Assembly (NCBI RefSeq): GCF_036785885.1
Contig: NC_092320.1
Coordinates: forward strand, 19,965,557 to 20,029,556
Origin: Coffea arabica
Taxonomy: Eukaryota; Streptophyta; Magnoliopsida; Gentianales; Rubiaceae
DNA: 64,000 bases
Reading direction: 5' to 3'
Of the stretch, positions 60,680 through 64,000 are shown piece after piece. The position numbers were made by a program, and so were the translations under genes. Under the pieces are notes generated by a model. It had not been told where the DNA came from. It did no database searches and saw only the letters and a list, made by a program, of their open reading frames with translations. Every line of letters begins with the position of its first letter. Position 1 is the stretch's first letter.

Positions 60680-61339
60680 ATGGCGATGAGAACGAAGATA
60701 GCTAGATCACTTCTAGGAACCGCTCTTTTCTCTACCAAAACGCAGCGCTTCGCATCTGGGTCCGGGACAAGGTATGGTTCCGAGGTCCATGCGGGCTCAT
60801 TGGGGTCATTCTGGTCATCTTTTTCAACATCTGCAGCTGCAGCTGCGGAGCCAGAGGAAGCCCGCCTGGGAACGACGTCGTCTGGTGTGGAGACAGGGCT
60901 GTTTGGGATGTTGAAGGAGTATGAAGATTATAGGAGGGCCCTTTATGGTGGGCTTACTCATAAGGCTCTGCTGGTTGATGCTGCGGGCACTCTTGTTGCG
61001 CCTTCTCAACCCATGGCTCAGGTCAGTAAATTAATTCGGTCTAGTGTGTGCCCTTGAGTGTAGTGTGTGAGAAAAGATTTTTAATTGCGCCTTTGTTTGT
61101 TGGAAAGGTTTTTATTCCGCATTTATGCAAAGAAACGAGTATTTTATGACCTTTAATTAGGTGGGTTGCTCAAAAGTAACAACCTTTTAGGGGTGACTGT
61201 TCTTGTTGACTTTTCTATCTCATCTTCAAAATGCGAAATGGTTTTATTCCGTATTTGTTTCTACTAGTTAAGTATGTCTTTTTTCTGTTTGCTTCTTTGT
61301 TTGATTAGGGGCGTTTATCTACTTACCATATCCTGTGTA

Positions 61340-61385
<46 letters not shown>

Positions 61386-63983
61386 TTTGTGTCTATGCAT
61401 GTGCATAATGTGTCCATTTGATTTCAATTTTTGATTAAAACATCCGAAAGTCCATATTTAGCTGAAGTTTTGATTTGGTAAATGTTGGAAGCTTCTAAAG
61501 ATTGGCCAATTTTTGTATTCCCGTTTGAAATTGAAGACAAATTGCTCATTAGTTTCTTTTGCTTGTGCTTTCCTCGATCTGTTTGTGTTGTTTCTATCCT
61601 GATGTCATTTTTATCTTGTGATTTAACCGTATTTATAGTTTCTGGACTTGTTCTTTTCTGCTACAGATTTACAGGCAAATTGGTGAGAAATATGGGGTAA
61701 AGTATTCAGAGGCAGAGATACTGAATAGATATAGATGGGCTTATGAGCAGCCTTGGGGTAGATCTCGTCTCAGGTAAGTTGTTAGTTTCTCTTTCTTCAT
61801 TTGATTCATAAGTTGCATTTTTTTTTTTGCTTATACATACTTCTTACTTGATTGAGGTTTGCTTATTTGATTATTGATTGTCCTGTGTTGGTTGAAGAGC
61901 ATAGGGCAACTCATCAGTCCATTCTGTTTCTTGTGCTTTATCAGTGAGATGTGCGATGGCCCTAAATCTCTCCACTAATCATGCCAAAACCTGACCTATT
62001 TGTTATCTGTTTCTTGTCTTCCAATTGTCCTTAAAAGTCATCGATGTCTTTGGTTCTATATCTACAACTCGTGGTTCATGAGTATTTGTAGCTTTATGTT
62101 ATCTCCTGATAGCTTCCTGAGCTTCTTTCTGAGGAAAGAATTTTCCAATGTACAGATATGTTAATGACGCGAGACCATTTTGGGAGTTCATTGTCAGTTC
62201 TTCAACTGGATGTTCAGATTCTCAGTACGTAGAGGAGCTGTATCATTATTATATGACTGAAATGGTTAGCTTGACCAATACATCTTGCTGTTCTTTATTT
62301 GGAACTAAATCCTTGTTTTATTTTTGTAATGAAGCAATCTTATGTACATCAAGTCTTTACCATTTTCAGTTTTAAATGAAAGAACTTTTTAAAAGCAGCA
62401 ATTGAGAAATTTGACTTAAACATTGTTTGTGTCTATCTGTAGGCTTGGCACCTTTGTGATCCAGATGCTGAGAAAGTGTTCCAAGCACTTAGGAAAGCAG
62501 GTGTAAAAGTAGCTGTTGTGTCAAACTTTGATACTAGGTTAAGACCTGTGTTGAGGGCCCTGAATTGTGATCACTGGTTTGATGCTGTTGTGGTGTCAGC
62601 TGAAGTATGTGATATTCTTTTTCTGCTTTGTATTGGTCTTGTTTTCCCTGTTTGTTTGCGCTGATACGCATATTTGGCTCTTTCTCTTTCATAAATCAGG
62701 TTGAAGCAGAAAAACCAAATCCAACCATCTTTTTAAAGGCTTGTGATTTGTTGGGAGTAAATCCTGAGGATGCGGTGCATGTTGGGGATGATCGAAGGAA
62801 TGATATATGCGGTGCCAGAGATGCAGGTTGTGACGCATGGCTCTGGGGAAGTGATGTTCAATCCTTGAAAGAGGTATATTTATGTCTTTAAATATTTTTG
62901 AACTCCTTGTTTCATAGGATTACTGCCAGCTATTGAGGTTTAAAGAGAGGGAAACAATGTTCTGATTTGTGGTTAGTAGTGCAGTGTAGTGGGGAGTTTT
63001 GTTTCTGATTAGTGCAGATTCTAGGATTGGGATTTAAGTGTATCATGATGCTGCAATTGTATTTGATTGTCTGTTGATGCAAGATATTATTTATTTCTTT
63101 TAACTATTTACGTAAGATGATCATTCATGCATTTCCTAACTCAAAAAATTCCACTTGAGAATGCTTTAGGAATTTCCAGAAAGAAGAGCATTTAGTGTCA
63201 CTTGTGCTTAGTGAATCAACAGACCCCCAAAGTGAGAGTCCAGTTCTGAAACTAGAACGCACATCAGATTGACTATGTCTCTGACATCACATATATGGGA
63301 ATAGGCATGAGTACTGACAAAATCTCTTCAAAATGGGTTGAATTCTCCCTCTGATTTCATTTCCAGGCATTGAAGTAGCTTGACCAGTTGACCCATCATT
63401 TCTCAAATAATGTCTTATGCCTGCAATTGATAAATATTAATGTGCATACACAGCTTTCTTATGTTTTCTTTGGCAAGTTTGCACCACATGCTTTTTCTTG
63501 GCATGAAAACATGACTGCTAGTTAAATACTTTCGCAATTTAGCAGGTGAAATGATCTCTGTGCTCTTTGGTGCTAATGATGTTTGTAAACTGATGCCCTA
63601 ATACTGAAGTAGAAGTCAACTTCTATGAAAAAAGTTAGTAAGAGTTCCTATAAGCTAGTTTTTCCTGTTCTGGCTGGGCTTCTGGAGTGATTCTGTTGGA
63701 AAACGATGGGTCGTGCATACCTTCGAGACTTCATGTCTGGATTTCCTTTGGTGTTTTGAATCTTGAAGAGTGTGCCAGCTAGTAATTAGTCAAACAATGA
63801 AGTATATTTGGTACTTCAATAGCTTGTGCTGATAGTCCAAGACTATACCAAAACTTTTTCGATCATCTACCATAACTGAAAAGGCTACAGTGATTTCTTT
63901 GCTCCTTAAAAGCATAAACATGAAGTGATGAAATGATTGCAATGGTGGTGCAGGTTGCGCAGAGGATAGGCGTTCAGGCATGA
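60680..63983 (+). CDS. HAD-superfamily hydrolase, HDHD3-like, six exons, probably organellar
   Basis: Exons are 60680-61021, 61667-61773, 62156-62264, 62443-62604, 62700-62873 and 63954-63983 (stop TGA), all GT-AG, giving 307 residues; the last exon adds only nine residues. The N-terminal 60 residues are rich in Ser, Ala and Arg and poor in acidic residues at first, like a mitochondrial or plastid transit peptide. HAD motifs follow in order: motif I DAAGT (Asp100), cap region 115-186, motif II VVSNFD (Ser213), motif III Lys245 in AEKPNPTIF, and motif IV HVGDDRRND (Asp270, Asp271). The usual second Asp of motif I (DxD) is Ala102, so the general acid/base is missing; similar DAxGT motifs are, to my recollection, common in plant HDHD3-like proteins. 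The substrate is unknown. A TA-rich TATA-like run lies at about 60578-60597. It is unrelated to the SSL cluster. Confidence 0.9.
62874..63953 (+). other. HAD gene intron 5 (1.1 kb)
   Basis: The donor is GAG/GTATAT and the acceptor is GTGCAG/GT. It separates a nine-codon terminal exon from the rest of the gene and holds no other gene. Confidence 0.75.
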
Positions 63984-64000
63984 ACGAGGATGAGCACCTC

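Noticed and set aside
63790..63981. Minus-strand open frame at the window end
   Set aside because: It lies in intron 5 and exon 6 of the HAD gene and has no motif.

Overview
This window is nuclear DNA from a flowering plant. The genes have GT-AG introns of 0.5-3 kb and plant-type start contexts. The spaces between them are filled with plant transposon families (CACTA, Mutator-like, hAT, Stowaway, a Helitron and tRNA-derived SINEs). A eudicot, perhaps an asterid, is plausible, but the species cannot be fixed from the sequence.

Four genes can be supported, all on the + strand. Three form a dispersed tandem array of strictosidine synthase-like (SSL) genes: SSL-A (6777-11342), SSL-B (27694-32997) and SSL-C (45288-51145). 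Each has three exons with the same intron phases, an N-terminal signal segment, the conserved cysteine pair ahead of a CGR(P/T)LGL motif, and the C-terminal Str_synth domain. B and C are closer to each other than to A. All three carry Ser where true strictosidine synthase has its catalytic Glu, so they are unlikely to make strictosidine. A decayed fourth SSL copy (exon 3 only) lies at about 14519-14772. The fourth gene (60680-63983, six exons, complete) encodes a 307-residue HAD-superfamily hydrolase of the HDHD3-like type with a likely organellar presequence.

Layout: 1-5110 is intergenic with small MITEs and a SINE. 5111-6652 is a long-TIR Mutator-like element holding what looks like a captured gene fragment; it ends 124 bp before the SSL-A start codon. 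6777-11342 is SSL-A. 11343-16035 holds the SSL relic, a SINE and a broken minus-strand reading frame. 16036-23191 is a complete-ended but coding-defective CACTA element (TSD tct) with a Mutator-like insertion nested in it (9-bp TSD). 23192-27693 is repeats and intergenic DNA. 27694-32997 is SSL-B. 33000-45287 contains a SINE, several MITEs, a hAT element, a long near-perfect inverted repeat and a Helitron. 45288-51145 is SSL-C. 51146-60679 is MITEs, hAT elements, SINEs and a three-copy tandem repeat of about 190 bp. The rest is the HAD gene.

The SSL genes probably arose by successive tandem duplication and were then pushed apart by transposons. Each of the three has a different small transposon in its proximal promoter, which could have changed their expression. 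Many elements have intact target-site duplications, so insertion boundaries can be given to the base. No rRNA or tRNA genes, CRISPR arrays or viral genes were seen.
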